From assembly GCF_000772705.2 (NCBI RefSeq), contig NZ_JSBW02000054.1, forward strand, positions 61,808-125,807: DNA of 64,000 bases, given 5' to 3'. The notes under the pieces are model-generated. The model made no database searches. It was not told the DNA's origin and was given only the letters and a program-made list of their open reading frames with translations. Source of the DNA: Xanthomonas vasicola. GTDB taxonomy: Bacteria > Pseudomonadota > Gammaproteobacteria > Xanthomonadales > Xanthomonadaceae. This document shows, piece after piece, positions 20,827 through 30,385 of the stretch. How positions within the stretch are numbered: position 1 is the stretch's first letter; each line of letters begins with the position of its first letter. Made by a program: the position numbers and the translations under genes.

Positions 20827-23205
20827 ATGAGTGTTCCTCCCGTTACTGCAATGCCATCGGACCGGCTGCGTGTCGGTCAGTGCGTGGTCGACGTTGCCTC
20901 GCGCGAGGTACACGCGCCGGGTGCAAAGCGACCGCTGCGTCTGGCGCCCAAATCCCTGTCGGTATTGCTGACCCTGGCGCGACAGCCGGGCCAGGTGGTC
21001 ACGCGTGAGCAACTGCTTGCCGAGGTCTGGCCCGATACCTTGCCGACCAACGATGTGGTGACCCAAGCGGTCACGCAGCTGCGCAAGGCGTTTGCCAGCC
21101 ACGGCGGGCAGCGTTCGGAGCATATCGAGACCATCGCCAAGACCGGGTATCGCTTGATGGCGGCGGTTGTGTGGGAAGCGCATGCAGCGGTATTGACGAC
21201 TCTGCCGCATGAGGCATCTGGTGTGCACTCGCCGCAGCCGGCGCAAGCGGACGATGGGGCTGTATTCGCATCCTTATCGGTGTCCGAGCAGTCCGGCACT
21301 GCGCAACATATTCACTCCTACGCCACGCCCACGCAGCCTGTAGAACCAGTCGCTGCGCGGCCGGCCGCGCCACGGCAGCGGCGTTGGATGGCGCTGGCAG
21401 TTGCCGGTGTGGCGTTGCTGGTCGTGCTGGGCCTTGCAGTACAGACCATGTGGCATCGGGGTCCGGCACCTGAGGCTGCGCAAGCGCCTGCCGTCTTGGG
21501 CAGCCCCAAACGGCCGTATCAAGTAATTACCGCAGGCGGTGGATTCGATCTCACCCCGAGCCTGTCGCCGGATGGTGCGATGGTGGCGTATGCCTCGCTG
21601 ACCGGCGATCGCGCCGGCACTTCGATCCTGGTCAAAACTACCGACAACGCCTATCCCCGCGTACTGGAAACGCCGGCGCCAGGCAGCTCCGATCGCTTGC
21701 CGGCGTGGTCGCCGGATGGGCGTGAGATCGCGTTTTCCCGGCAGGCGCGCGATGGGGTTTGCCGGGTCATGATTGCCGCCGCCACCGGGCCGGCTGCGGC
21801 ACGCGAAGTAGCGCGTTGCGACGGTGCGGACATGCTGAGCTTCAGCTGGTCGCCGGATGGGCGCGCACTGGTGTTTGGCAGCATGACCGGCACGCATGGC
21901 GCGGCACGCCTGCGTCGCCTGGATTTGGAAACCGGGCAGTGGCAGACGCTGGATTATTCTGCGCAGGCCAGTGATTTCGACTACGCGCCGCGTTACTCGC
22001 CCGACGGGCATTGGATGGTGTTTGTGCGTAATCCGCAGCTTGGCGATCTGTGGCGGATTCCGGCTCAAGGCGGTGCTGCCGAACGGCTCACCCATGACAA
22101 CGCCGATATCCGTGGCTGGAGCTGGTTGCCCGACGGCAGTGGGCTGATCTTCGGGCGTCGCGTGGACAGCGAGGCGCGGCTGTATCGGCTCGATCTGATT
22201 GACAGCAGCCTGCACGACCTGGGCGTAGACGATGCGCAGGCACCGGATGTGGCGCACGGCCATCTGGTGTTCGTGCAACGCAAACCGCAATTCGGCGTGT
22301 ATCAAGTCATTCACGACAGCATGAATGGTGGCTACATTCGGCGCCGCTTGTTTCCTTCCAGCGGGCGCGACGATCAGCCGATGATCGCGCCGGATGGACA
22401 CCAGCTGATCTTTGCCTCCAATCGCTCCGGTACGTACGGGCTGTGGTGGGGCGATGTCAGCAAGCCCAGCTCGGTGCGCCTGATCGAAGGGCTGCGCCCG
22501 GATTCGCGTCAGGCCGCGGACTGGTCGGCCGATTCGCAACGTGTGCTGGTTAGCGGCAGCGATGCGAACGGACATGCTGCACTATTCGAAGTGTCCCCAA
22601 GTACCGGCAAGGTCGTGCGACTGGCGGTGCCGCAACCGCGCCCATTGCAGGCGATCCATCTTCCCAATCCCGCGCACTTGCTGGTACTTGCCGCCGCAGA
22701 CGACGGGCATACCTTCGCAACGCTCTACGACCGGCGCAGCAGCCCGTGGCGTGCGCTGGCAACGCTGCAGGACGTGTCGCAGTTACGACTGGACCGCGTC
22801 AGCGGACACGTGCTGCTGACGCGTCTTAGCGGCGGTGGCGTCTGGCAGATCGCGCCATCGCTTGCCGCAAATAGCTTGCAAGCCGTCGATCCGCAGCAGC
22901 CATCGCGCTGGCGCTATCGCAGTTGGGCGCCGGGAATGAATGGCCAGCTGCATTACCTGTCTTCGACTGATACCTGCGCCACCTATGACGGCGAGTTGCG
23001 CAGCGGTCGCGGCCAGTGTCTGGACGCGGCAAAGTTCTCCACGATCAACGGTTTTAGTCTGGACCCGCACGACGGTGCACTGTATGTGGCGCTGGCAGAA
23101 GAAGATGGCAGTTCCCTTGCCTACATGCCGCTGCCGCAGCGTTCCGTTGCGTCCATCGGTGTCTTGGCTAACCTGTTGTCGGTATTGAGAAAAATCGCCT
23201 CGTAA
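20827..23205 (+). CDS. CadC-like membrane regulator: winged helix, one membrane segment, TolB-type beta-propeller
   Basis: About 792 residues with the start I favour (MSVPPVTAMPSDRLRVG); ATGs further up and down the frame are also possible and none has a strong ribosome site. Residues about 15-95 are an OmpR/CadC-type winged helix (APKSLSVLLTLARQPGQVV, then IETIAKTGYRLMAA). A single membrane helix lies near residues 187-210 (MALAVAGVALLVVLGLAVQ). The rest is a WD40/TolB propeller with repeats such as LSPDGAMVAY, WSPDGREIAF, WSPDGRALVF and YSPDGHWMVF. This predicts DNA binding in the cytoplasm controlled by a periplasmic propeller sensor. It precedes an AraC regulator and a TonB receptor on the same strand, so these are likely targets. 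Confidence 0.85.
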   Translation: MSVPPVTAMPSDRLRVGQCVVDVASREVHAPGAKRPLRLAPKSLSVLLTLARQPGQVVTREQLLAEVWPDTLPTNDVVTQAVTQLRKAFASHGGQRSEHIETIAKTGYRLMAAVVWEAHAAVLTTLPHEASGVHSPQPAQADDGAVFASLSVSEQSGTAQHIHSYATPTQPVEPVAARPAAPRQRRWMALAVAGVALLVVLGLAVQTMWHRGPAPEAAQAPAVLGSPKRPYQVITAGGGFDLTPSLSPDGAMVAYASLTGDRAGTSILVKTTDNAYPRVLETPAPGSSDRLPAWSPDGREIAFSRQARDGVCRVMIAAATGPAAAREVARCDGADMLSFSWSPDGRALVFGSMTGTHGAARLRRLDLETGQWQTLDYSAQASDFDYAPRYSPDGHWMVFVRNPQLGDLWRIPAQGGAAERLTHDNADIRGWSWLPDGSGLIFGRRVDSEARLYRLDLIDSSLHDLGVDDAQAPDVAHGHLVFVQRKPQFGVYQVIHDSMNGGYIRRRLFPSSGRDDQPMIAPDGHQLIFASNRSGTYGLWWGDVSKPSSVRLIEGLRPDSRQAADWSADSQRVLVSGSDANGHAALFEVSPSTGKVVRLAVPQPRPLQAIHLPNPAHLLVLAAADDGHTFATLYDRRSSPWRALATLQDVSQLRLDRVSGHVLLTRLSGGGVWQIAPSLAANSLQAVDPQQPSRWRYRSWAPGMNGQLHYLSSTDTCATYDGELRSGRGQCLDAAKFSTINGFSLDPHDGALYVALAEEDGSSLAYMPLPQRSVASIGVLANLLSVLRKIAS

Positions 23206-23315
23206 GTTCTTCGGAAAGGCTTCGTGGCAATTTCGGCACAGTTTCGTCAGAACTTCCTGACTGACGCCGCATTCGGCAAAACACTACGCCCTCTTTTGTA
23301 CAGGGGGCTGCCAAC

Positions 23316-24209
23316 ATGCAACAGGTCATCACCGCAGATCGTGGGCTTGCGCTCGCGCTGGATAGTGCCAACGAGTCCACATCGACGACCTGTCTGGCGG
23401 TCTCTCGGCTCGGCAGCATCCGCACCAACGCAGCAACGTTCACGTTGTGGGTGCAGCTGCGTGGACGCGCGTGGGTGGAATCCAAGGAGGGACGGTTCCG
23501 CTTGCATGCTGGCGACTGGATCGCCTTCGACAAAGACTCCCATCCCACCGTGCAGGCAGACCGCAGCGCGCTGTGTGTGGGCGTCAGCCTGGACAGCGAT
23601 AGTCTGCAATCACTCACCGAGCTGACCGACGCCACGTTGTATCCGGGCCGCGCCCAGTTGTCGCGCAGCGATCTGCGCATTGCACTGCGGCTGTGGCGTA
23701 ACGCCGCGGCACAGAGCGGTAGCGCCCCCGCCCGCCCGTTGCTGCTGCATCTGGCGGCGATGCAGCGGGACTTCACCGAACAAGAGCAGCGTTGCCCTGG
23801 CCGCTCGCGTAGCCGTCGGCGTCAGGTGTTCGGCCGCATGCAGCGTGCTCGGCTTTATCTGGAAGGCAATAGCGACCGCGTGGTGCGTATCAGCGAACTC
23901 GCGCAGCTGACCAACTTCTCCAGCTGGTACGTTTCCAAGACATTTCAAAGCTTGTACGAAGAAAGTCCGCAGGCGCTATCGGCACGCTTGCGCTTGGAAC
24001 GTGCCTCCGATCTGTTGCGCGATACCTCAATGATGATCGGCGAGGTTGCAGCTGCAAGCGGCTTCGACAATTGCTGCAGTTTCGCGCGTGCGTTTCGTGC
24101 GCGCTTCGGTGTCTCCGCATCGTGCTACCGCGACCAAATGGCAAATCCGCCAGATTCGGCAAAGCCACGTAGCGTGACGCGCAAAGCGACGGCGTTCACG
24201 CAATCGTAA
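23316..24209 (+). CDS. AraC-family transcriptional regulator
   Basis: A 297-residue protein with AGGGGG nine bases before its ATG. The N-terminal half is a cupin-like sensor (VQLRGRAWVESKEGRFRLHA, DWIAFDKDSH). The C-terminal part is a double helix-turn-helix typical of AraC: RISELAQLTNFSSWYVSKTF, then IGEVAAASGFDNCCSFARAF and RFGVSASCYRDQ. It lies between a CadC-like sensor and a TonB-dependent receptor whose start is about 45 bases downstream, so it probably controls that receptor. The inducer is unknown. Confidence 0.9.
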   Translation: MQQVITADRGLALALDSANESTSTTCLAVSRLGSIRTNAATFTLWVQLRGRAWVESKEGRFRLHAGDWIAFDKDSHPTVQADRSALCVGVSLDSDSLQSLTELTDATLYPGRAQLSRSDLRIALRLWRNAAAQSGSAPARPLLLHLAAMQRDFTEQEQRCPGRSRSRRRQVFGRMQRARLYLEGNSDRVVRISELAQLTNFSSWYVSKTFQSLYEESPQALSARLRLERASDLLRDTSMMIGEVAAASGFDNCCSFARAFRARFGVSASCYRDQMANPPDSAKPRSVTRKATAFTQS

Positions 24210-24256
24210 TTTGCACAGCGGCGTTAACGCGCCACTAACGAACCCTGGAGAGATTG

Positions 24257-27142
24257 ATGAACCTTCGCACCTCCGCAGTGCGGCTGGGCCTGTTGCCCGC
24301 CGGTATTGCGATCGCGTTGACGCCGGCTTTCGCCGCCAACGCACAAGAGCAGTCCGCCCCGTCGACCACGACGCTGGATCGCATTGAAATTACAGGCTCG
24401 CGCATCCGCTCGGTCGACGTTGAAACCGCCCAGCCCGTGTTCACCGTGACCCAGCAGGACATTCAGAAGTCGGGCCTGGTCAGCGTTGGTGACATCCTCC
24501 AGAACCTGTCGATCGCCGGCACCCAGACCTATAGCAAGGCTGCCGTGCTGACCTCCGACCCGGAGCAGGGCGGCCAGTACGTCAACCTGTATAACTTGAA
24601 CGAAAACCGCACCCTGGTGCTGGTGAACGGCAAGCGTTGGACCAGCAGCCTGAATGGCCTGACTGACATGTCCACCATCCCGAGCTCGCTGATCGAGCGC
24701 ATCGAAGTGTTGAAGGACGGCGCCTCGGCCATCTACGGCTCCGACGCCGTGGCCGGTGTGGTCAACATCATCCTGCGCAAGAACTACGACGGTGCGGAAG
24801 CCTCGGCATACTTCGGCCAGAATGGCCGTGGCGACGGCTCCAAGGAGCAGTACTCCTTCACCGCCGGCACCACCACCGACCGCGCGTCGCTGGTATTCGG
24901 TGTCAACTACACCAATGAAGATCCGGTGTGGGCCAAGGACCGTACGCTGACCCGTTACTCCGCTGGTCCGAACCACATCGAAGATGGTTTGAGCGCAACC
25001 GGTCCGTGGGGTCGTTTTAACTCGAACGACGAAACTTACATCCTCAACCACACCGGTTCGTTCGACGGTAAGGGCGTGGGTGCGGATTCGCGCAATCTGG
25101 CCAACTACCACAACGACATCACCACCGACGACTACTTCAATTCCATCGACCAGATGATGTTGCAGCAGTCCAGCAAGAATAAGTCGATCTTCACGACCGG
25201 CAGCTACAACCTCACCGACAGCCTGACCTTCAAGTCGACCGCGATGTACTCCGAGCGCGATTCGAACCGTCAGATCGCCGGTTACCCGCTGCAGGCTGCA
25301 TCGCAGCCGCAATTCCCGGTGGCCATCAGTGGCAGCAGCTACTACAACCCGGTCGGCCAGGACATCAACAGCTGGTTCCGCCGTACGGTTGAACTGCCGC
25401 GTACCACCGAAAGCAACGTCAAGACCCTGCACTTCGACGCAGCGCTGGAAGGCGTGTTCGACGTCGGCAGCCACGGCTGGAACTGGGACGTGGGCTTCAA
25501 CTACAACAAGTACGATGTGACGCAGGTTTCGCGCGGCAACATCAACTTGCTGGCACTGCAGAAGGCGCTGGGTCCCTCGTTCCTCAATGCACAGGGTCAA
25601 GTGCAGTGCGGTACCGCGGCTAGCCCGCTGCCGTTGGGCACCAGCAATGCGCTGGGCCAGTGCACCCCGTTCAACATCCTGGGCGGCCCGTCGGCGTCGA
25701 CCCCGAACGCGTTGCAGTACATCAACGCGCTGGGTCAGGCCACGCAGCAGAGCCTGAGCAAGCAGTGGACCGCCAACCTGACCGGCGGCCTGTTCGATTT
25801 GCCGGCCGGTGAGCTTGGCTTTGCAGCAGGTGTCGAACACCGCCAGGTCAGCGGTTACGACTACCCGGATCAACTGTCCAGCGCTGGTTACACCACCGAC
25901 CTGGCTGCACAGGCAACCGAAGGTCGCTACCAGACCAACGAAGCCTACCTGGAGTTGTTGATTCCGGTGCTGAAGGACCTGCCGGGTGCCAAGGAACTGT
26001 CGTTCGACGTTGCCGCGCGTTACAGCAACTACAGCCGCTTCGGCGACACCACCAACAGCAAGTTCAGCTTCACCTGGAAGCCGATCGACGACCTGCTGGT
26101 GCGTGGTACCTACGGCACCGGTTTCCGTGCACCGACGCTGTCGGACACCTTCGGTGGTGGTTCGCAGACGTTCGACACTTTCACCGACCCGTGCGATGCA
26201 ACCTTCGGTTCGTTGGGCAACGCCGGTGTAGCAGCGCGTTGTGCTGGGCAGGTGCCGGCTGGCTTCCGTCAGACCGACAGCGCAGGCAACCCGGTGACGC
26301 GTCGCGACGTGCAGGGCAACGCACCGTTCAATTCGGGCGTCGGCAATGCAGAGCTGGAGCCGGAATACAGCATCACCCGTACCGTGGGCATGGTGTATAG
26401 CCCGCATTGGGTGCAGGGCCTGGACTTCTCGCTGGATTGGTACCGCATTTCGATCTCCAACATCATCACCGCGCTGTCGGCCAATGATGTGTTGAACAAC
26501 TGCTACCTCAACAACCTGGAAAACTATTGCGCCAACTTTGCGCGTGATTCGGTCACTGGCCAAGTCACCACGCTGAGCCGCGGCAACGTCAACCTGGGTC
26601 GTCTGGAAACCGAAGGCTACAACTTCGGCGTGCGTTACCGCATGCCGGAAACCGCCTACGGCAAGTTCGCGGTCAACCTGGACACCAACTACCTGGCGAC
26701 CTACAAGTCGCAGGCACAGTCGGGTGCGGAGTGGTCGAACGCCGCTGGCTACTGGAACTTCCCGCGCGTGCGTGCCACCTTGGGTCTGGACTGGTCGCTG
26801 GGTTCGCTGTCGGCTAACTGGGATCTGCGTTACTACGGCGGCTTCCGCGATTACTGCTGGGATGCATCGGCAGGTATCGAGTGCAACGACCCGACCTACC
26901 AGACGCCGAACCCGGGTTGGGGTGGTGGCACCGGTTCCAACAAGAAGGGCTCGATTTCCTATCAGGACGTCTCGGTCACTTGGCAGGCTCCGTGGGATGG
27001 CAGCGTGACGGTTGGTGCCCGCAACATCTGGAACAAGCAGCCGCCGATCACCTATTCGATCACCAACAGCAGCACCGCTGCGATCGATCCGATGCTCGAC
27101 TACGACCGCTTCCTGTTCGTGCAATACAACCAGCGCTTCTGA
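24257..27142 (+). CDS. TonB-dependent outer-membrane receptor
   Basis: A 961-residue active transporter. The ATG after TGGAGAGATTG is chosen; a TTG one codon earlier is an alternative. A signal peptide ends near AFAANAQE. A TonB-box-like segment (TTLDRIEITGSRI) is followed by the plug (NENRTLVLVNGKRW, IERIEVLKDGASAIYG, DAVAGVVNIILRK) and a 22-strand barrel with TGFRAPTLSD. The last residue is phenylalanine (YNQRF), the usual signal for barrel assembly. A clear terminator follows. With the AraC and CadC-like genes upstream it resembles Xanthomonas carbohydrate- or peptide-uptake receptors, but no hydrolase or inner-membrane transporter is adjacent, so the substrate is open. Confidence 0.95.
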   Translation: MNLRTSAVRLGLLPAGIAIALTPAFAANAQEQSAPSTTTLDRIEITGSRIRSVDVETAQPVFTVTQQDIQKSGLVSVGDILQNLSIAGTQTYSKAAVLTSDPEQGGQYVNLYNLNENRTLVLVNGKRWTSSLNGLTDMSTIPSSLIERIEVLKDGASAIYGSDAVAGVVNIILRKNYDGAEASAYFGQNGRGDGSKEQYSFTAGTTTDRASLVFGVNYTNEDPVWAKDRTLTRYSAGPNHIEDGLSATGPWGRFNSNDETYILNHTGSFDGKGVGADSRNLANYHNDITTDDYFNSIDQMMLQQSSKNKSIFTTGSYNLTDSLTFKSTAMYSERDSNRQIAGYPLQAASQPQFPVAISGSSYYNPVGQDINSWFRRTVELPRTTESNVKTLHFDAALEGVFDVGSHGWNWDVGFNYNKYDVTQVSRGNINLLALQKALGPSFLNAQGQVQCGTAASPLPLGTSNALGQCTPFNILGGPSASTPNALQYINALGQATQQSLSKQWTANLTGGLFDLPAGELGFAAGVEHRQVSGYDYPDQLSSAGYTTDLAAQATEGRYQTNEAYLELLIPVLKDLPGAKELSFDVAARYSNYSRFGDTTNSKFSFTWKPIDDLLVRGTYGTGFRAPTLSDTFGGGSQTFDTFTDPCDATFGSLGNAGVAARCAGQVPAGFRQTDSAGNPVTRRDVQGNAPFNSGVGNAELEPEYSITRTVGMVYSPHWVQGLDFSLDWYRISISNIITALSANDVLNNCYLNNLENYCANFARDSVTGQVTTLSRGNVNLGRLETEGYNFGVRYRMPETAYGKFAVNLDTNYLATYKSQAQSGAEWSNAAGYWNFPRVRATLGLDWSLGSLSANWDLRYYGGFRDYCWDASAGIECNDPTYQTPNPGWGGGTGSNKKGSISYQDVSVTWQAPWDGSVTVGARNIWNKQPPITYSITNSSTAAIDPMLDYDRFLFVQYNQRF

Positions 27143-27167
27143 TCACCGAAGTGGTGTAAGTAAGTAG

Positions 27168-27196
27168 AAAAAGCGGGCCGAAAGGCCCGCTTTTTT
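27168..27196 (+). terminator. Intrinsic terminator after the TonB receptor
   Basis: AGCGGGCC-GAAA-GGCCCGCT followed by six T (27191-27196), with an A tract on the 5' side that makes it usable in both directions. It lies about 25 bases after the receptor's stop codon. Confidence 0.92.
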
Positions 27197-27554
27197 GTGT
27201 TTGTTATTGGCCGTGCCGAGTGTGCTGCGTGCCTGAGGCGCGGCGATTGCTTGGTGGTACATAGGCAATCGGAACGCTGCCGGAATGACACGACCTGCCT
27301 CCGAAATTCGGTCGAAGGCTCAAGGCCCACGGCGCTACACGCAAACGTGCGATTGCAGACAATTCGAGTGCGACGCTCTATGGTCGATCAGAGCAATATG
27401 GGTGCCGATCTGGACAGCGGTTATTTCAGAGGCCGTATCTCGGTAGCTTGCCGATCGCCCGATCCCGGCGCTGCAGGTCCACACCCTACAGCGTCCGTCA
27501 TGCATCCTGCTGGCGCCAATCCCGAGTGCAACGCACAGCGACTAAACGCCAAAG
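27197..27554. other. Intergenic region, no gene recognised
   Basis: About 360 bases lie between two convergent terminators. An open frame crosses it on the plus strand but continues antisense through the HDOD gene and has no ribosome site or family resemblance. Confidence 0.5.
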
Positions 27555-27582
27555 AAAAAAGGCGCGATGTCATCGCGCCTTT
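27555..27582 (-). terminator. Intrinsic terminator of the HDOD gene
   Basis: On the minus strand AAGGCGCGATGACATCGCGCC folds into a GC-rich hairpin and is followed by TTTTTTCTTT. It lies about 35 bases after the HDOD stop codon. Confidence 0.88.
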
Positions 27583-27616
27583 GGTGACTTCAATCGCTGC
27601 TACCCAACGATGCCGC

Positions 27617-28732
27617 TTACGCCTCGGCAAGCCCCAGCAACGTGTCGGCCTGTTCGCGCCAGCTCGGCAGGCGGGTAATGACGCCGACCTTGGTCAGATA
27701 CTCTTCGTCCACGCTTTCGCCGCTGGCCAGTGCCATGGCCACATGCACTGCGCCGGTGACCCAGAAGCTACGCAAGCTGGAACGCTGTGGATGGCGATGG
27801 AAGGCCACCGCTTCGATGATCGGCATGGGCAAACCCCACAGGCCAAGCAGATACGCACCGGCCTCCGTGTGACCCAATCGCTCGTCGCCGCCTTCGGCTG
27901 GCGGTTCGCGCTCGTCGCGCACGCCGGGCAGCAACAGGCCAATATCGGCCAGCAATGCGGCGGTCGAGCCGAGTTCTGCGCTGGTTGGCGGCAACACCTT
28001 GGCGGCCAGGCGCGAGGAGAGCAGGGCGCGGCGCTGCATTGCGCTGCGCTCTGCCGGGGTGAGTGTCTGGACCGAAAAGACTTCGCTGGCCAGCACCAGA
28101 TCGCGCAGCGTCGCCACACCCAGGCGGGTTACTGCGGTGCGCAGATCGGTAATGCTGCGGCCGCCGGAAAAGAACGCCGAATTGCACAGTTGCAGCACTT
28201 TCGCCGCAATCGCCGGGTCGCCGGCGATCAGCTTGGCGATATCGGCCGCGTCGGCGCCTTCGTCTTCTTCCAGCGCATGCATCAGGCTCAGATACAGGTG
28301 CGGTGGCGAAGGCAGTTTCTCGATGCGCCCAATCGCCGCGCGCAGGCGCGGATTGCTGAGCAGATCGCGCAGCTCTTCCAGGCTGGTGACCGCTTCGAGC
28401 AGTACTTCCGGTGCCAGCGGCATCGGCAGGAAGCGGTGTGCCACGCCGATGATGCGGGCCGGCGGCGTGCGCTGGCCGTCCTGCGCATCGATCAGCGCAA
28501 TACGAATGGTGTCCGGGCGCAGCGTGCGGATCTGCCCCAGCAAAGTGGCAGCAGTCAGGTCCGGCAATACGGGCGCAACAATGACGGCGTCGAATGGCGA
28601 CAGTGCGGCAGCTTCAATCGCCGAATTACCATCGGCCACCTGCTGCGCCTGCCACTGGTCGCCCAGATCGGCAACGTAAGCGACAAGGTGGGACGGAAGA
28701 CTGGCTTCGTCCCCAACAAACAGAATACGCAA
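27617..28732 (-). CDS. Receiver-like plus HDOD-domain signalling protein
   Basis: I choose the TTG at 28732 because GGGGAAG lies six bases upstream and the protein then begins at the receiver fold (LRILFVGDEASLPSHL), giving 371 residues. The first 120 residues are receiver-like, with FDAVIVAPVLPDL where a phosphoacceptor aspartate would lie, so it may not be phosphorylated. Residues about 140-340 are an HDOD domain: KLPSPPHLYLSLMHAL, DPAIAAKVLQLCNSAFFS, AVTRLGVATLRDLVLAS, then the HD-related helix with GHTEAGAYLLGLWGLP. HDOD proteins relay signals in motility, cyclic di-GMP and chemotaxis networks without known catalysis. It is a lone gene, 145 bases downstream of ppa on the same strand. Confidence 0.85.
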   Translation of the reverse strand: MRILFVGDEASLPSHLVAYVADLGDQWQAQQVADGNSAIEAAALSPFDAVIVAPVLPDLTAATLLGQIRTLRPDTIRIALIDAQDGQRTPPARIIGVAHRFLPMPLAPEVLLEAVTSLEELRDLLSNPRLRAAIGRIEKLPSPPHLYLSLMHALEEDEGADAADIAKLIAGDPAIAAKVLQLCNSAFFSGGRSITDLRTAVTRLGVATLRDLVLASEVFSVQTLTPAERSAMQRRALLSSRLAAKVLPPTSAELGSTAALLADIGLLLPGVRDEREPPAEGGDERLGHTEAGAYLLGLWGLPMPIIEAVAFHRHPQRSSLRSFWVTGAVHVAMALASGESVDEEYLTKVGVITRLPSWREQADTLLGLAEA

Positions 28733-28810
28733 GACACTTCCCCAGAAGTCACCGGTGGCAGACACCGGCCAAACGCAGTCGGCAATGTACCCAATTTGCC
28801 GACTGCGGTC

Positions 28811-28841
28811 ACCGGGATCACGCAAAAAGCGTGATCCCGGT
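28811..28841. repeat. Perfect 13-base inverted repeat between ppa and the HDOD gene
   Basis: ACCGGGATCACGC (28811-28823), AAAAA, then GCGTGATCCCGGT (28829-28841). It lies in the spacer downstream of ppa without a T tract on either side. It could be a transcription end, an RNA-processing hairpin or a protein site near the HDOD promoter. Confidence 0.6.
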
Positions 28842-28877
28842 CACCCCGCATGTGCGGGTGGCATCACGATCAACGGA

Positions 28878-29414
28878 TCATGGTGCATCGGAATTGTAGC
28901 GTTCCACCGACTCCACCAGGATGCGCTTGGCCTCAGCCGCGCCGCCCCAACCGTCCAGCTTGACCCACTTGCCCTTCTCCAAGTCCTTGTAATGCTCAAA
29001 GAAGTGGCCGATGCGCTCCATCCAGTGGCTGGACACCTGGTTGATGTCTTCGATATGCGCGTAGCCGGAGAAGATCTTCTCAACCGGCACGGCCAGGATC
29101 TTTTCGTCGCTGCCAGCTTCGTCGCTCATGCGCAGCACCCCGACCGGGCGGCAGCGCACCACCGAGCCCGGCACCAGCGGCAACGGCAGCACCACCAGCA
29201 CGTCGGCCGGGTCGCCATCGCCGCACAGGGTGTTAGGCACGTAGCCATAGTTGCAGGGATAACGCATCGGGGTCGACAGGATGCGGTCGACGAAGATCGC
29301 CCCGCTGGCCTTGTCCACTTCGTACTTGACCGGCTCGGAATCCTTGGGGATCTCGATGACGACGTTGATTTCTTCCGGCAGATTCTTGCCAGAGGTGACC
29401 AGTTCAAGGCCCAT
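28878..29414 (-). CDS. ppa: Soluble inorganic pyrophosphatase
   Basis: Ppa hydrolyses pyrophosphate to two phosphates in the cytoplasm. The 178 residues are close to the E. coli length. The family signature DGDPADVLV is present along with the catalytic neighbourhoods [16 protein letters not shown] and [11 protein letters not shown]; the C-terminal half holds [20 protein letters not shown]. It is a separate gene on the minus strand. A membrane pyrophosphatase and a PPi-dependent phosphofructokinase follow within 6 kb, so three enzymes that compete for or use pyrophosphate are encoded close together. Confidence 0.98.
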   Translation of the reverse strand: MGLELVTSGKNLPEEINVVIEIPKDSEPVKYEVDKASGAIFVDRILSTPMRYPCNYGYVPNTLCGDGDPADVLVVLPLPLVPGSVVRCRPVGVLRMSDEAGSDEKILAVPVEKIFSGYAHIEDINQVSSHWMERIGHFFEHYKDLEKGKWVKLDGWGGAAEAKRILVESVERYNSDAP

Positions 29415-29612
29415 GCGGGTAGCTCCGAGGCGTCAGTAGTGTGTGTGGAGCGCGATTCTACGCGTTCGGCTGTTGCGCTGCAGCGACACTGAATGGGCAA
29501 TGTTCTGACCATCGTGTGCGGCGTAGCCCTCGTTCATCATGGGTGGCTCCCCGATCGTTCCGGCCCGATCGGCGGCGCACGCTGCAGGCTCATCCACTGC
29601 ATAGGAAGTGCC

Positions 29613-30095
29613 ATGTCCAGGCTCGCGCGTTTGCTCCTTGTTTTGCTGCTGTCCCTCACCGCCCAGGTTGCTGCTGCGGCCACGCCTCCGCCCACCTTCG
29701 TGGATGCGGTGGATTGGCCCGCGAATGGCGAAGGCTGGGAGGCATTCTTCGATCTGGAGCAGCGGCTGGATCGGGGTTTCGACAATATTTGCGGCGACAC
29801 CTTTTGCGCCGGCGAATTCAGCGACTACCAGCCGCTGCGCTTCCGCTGTTCGGTGCATCGCGTCACCGGGGTGGTGCGTAGCTGCATCTGGACCTTCGGC
29901 GCCAGCGAGGTCAGCGTCGACCCCCGCAGCGGTTACCTGCGCTCCGACAGTCGTGTCTGGCGCTGCACGGCGCCGCTGAAGGCTGGCACACGCCTGGATG
30001 AGATGTATCGCACGCTTGCAGTCACTAACCCGCTGTTCGAGCCACTGCCTGGCGGCGCACCGCCGATCTATGACGGCTTGATTGGCTGCCTATGA
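29613..30095 (+). CDS. Small exported cysteine-containing protein, function unknown
   Basis: I choose MSRLARLLLVLLLSLTAQVA as start because it gives a clean signal peptide (cleavage near AAAATPPP) and has TAGGAAG before the ATG; the frame is open further upstream but without export features. The mature part of about 137 residues has seven cysteines, including CGDTFC, RFRCSVH, RSCIWTF and a CL end, suggesting disulfides in the periplasm. It is divergent from ppa, with about 200 bases between starts. I do not recognise the family. Confidence 0.7.
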   Translation: MSRLARLLLVLLLSLTAQVAAAATPPPTFVDAVDWPANGEGWEAFFDLEQRLDRGFDNICGDTFCAGEFSDYQPLRFRCSVHRVTGVVRSCIWTFGASEVSVDPRSGYLRSDSRVWRCTAPLKAGTRLDEMYRTLAVTNPLFEPLPGGAPPIYDGLIGCL

Positions 30096-30385
30096 TCGAT
30101 GGCCGAAGCCGAAAGCCGTGCCAGGGCTGGCAGATACCTTCGGGTGAGCGACGTCATCTTCCTATCGAAGATGGCTCGCCATGGCAGGCGAGAGCGTCAC
30201 GTGGATCGCGAGCCGGGCAGTGCCGTTGACGGGCGAGTTGGCCCAGCGGCTTCTTAAACGACGTCTTCCCTACGCCGTAGTGCTGTCTTCAACGCAATGC
30301 CGGTTGCGGTTTGCAACTCACGTGGTCGGTCTACTGCTTCCCGTCAGCATGGCCGCGGGTCACCCGACCTGCGGCCACCGCACCG

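Noticed and set aside
24224..27124. 966-codon open frame antisense to the TonB receptor
   Set aside because: Mirror of a highly biased gene; no domain is recognisable and the plus-strand receptor has signal peptide, plug and terminal phenylalanine.
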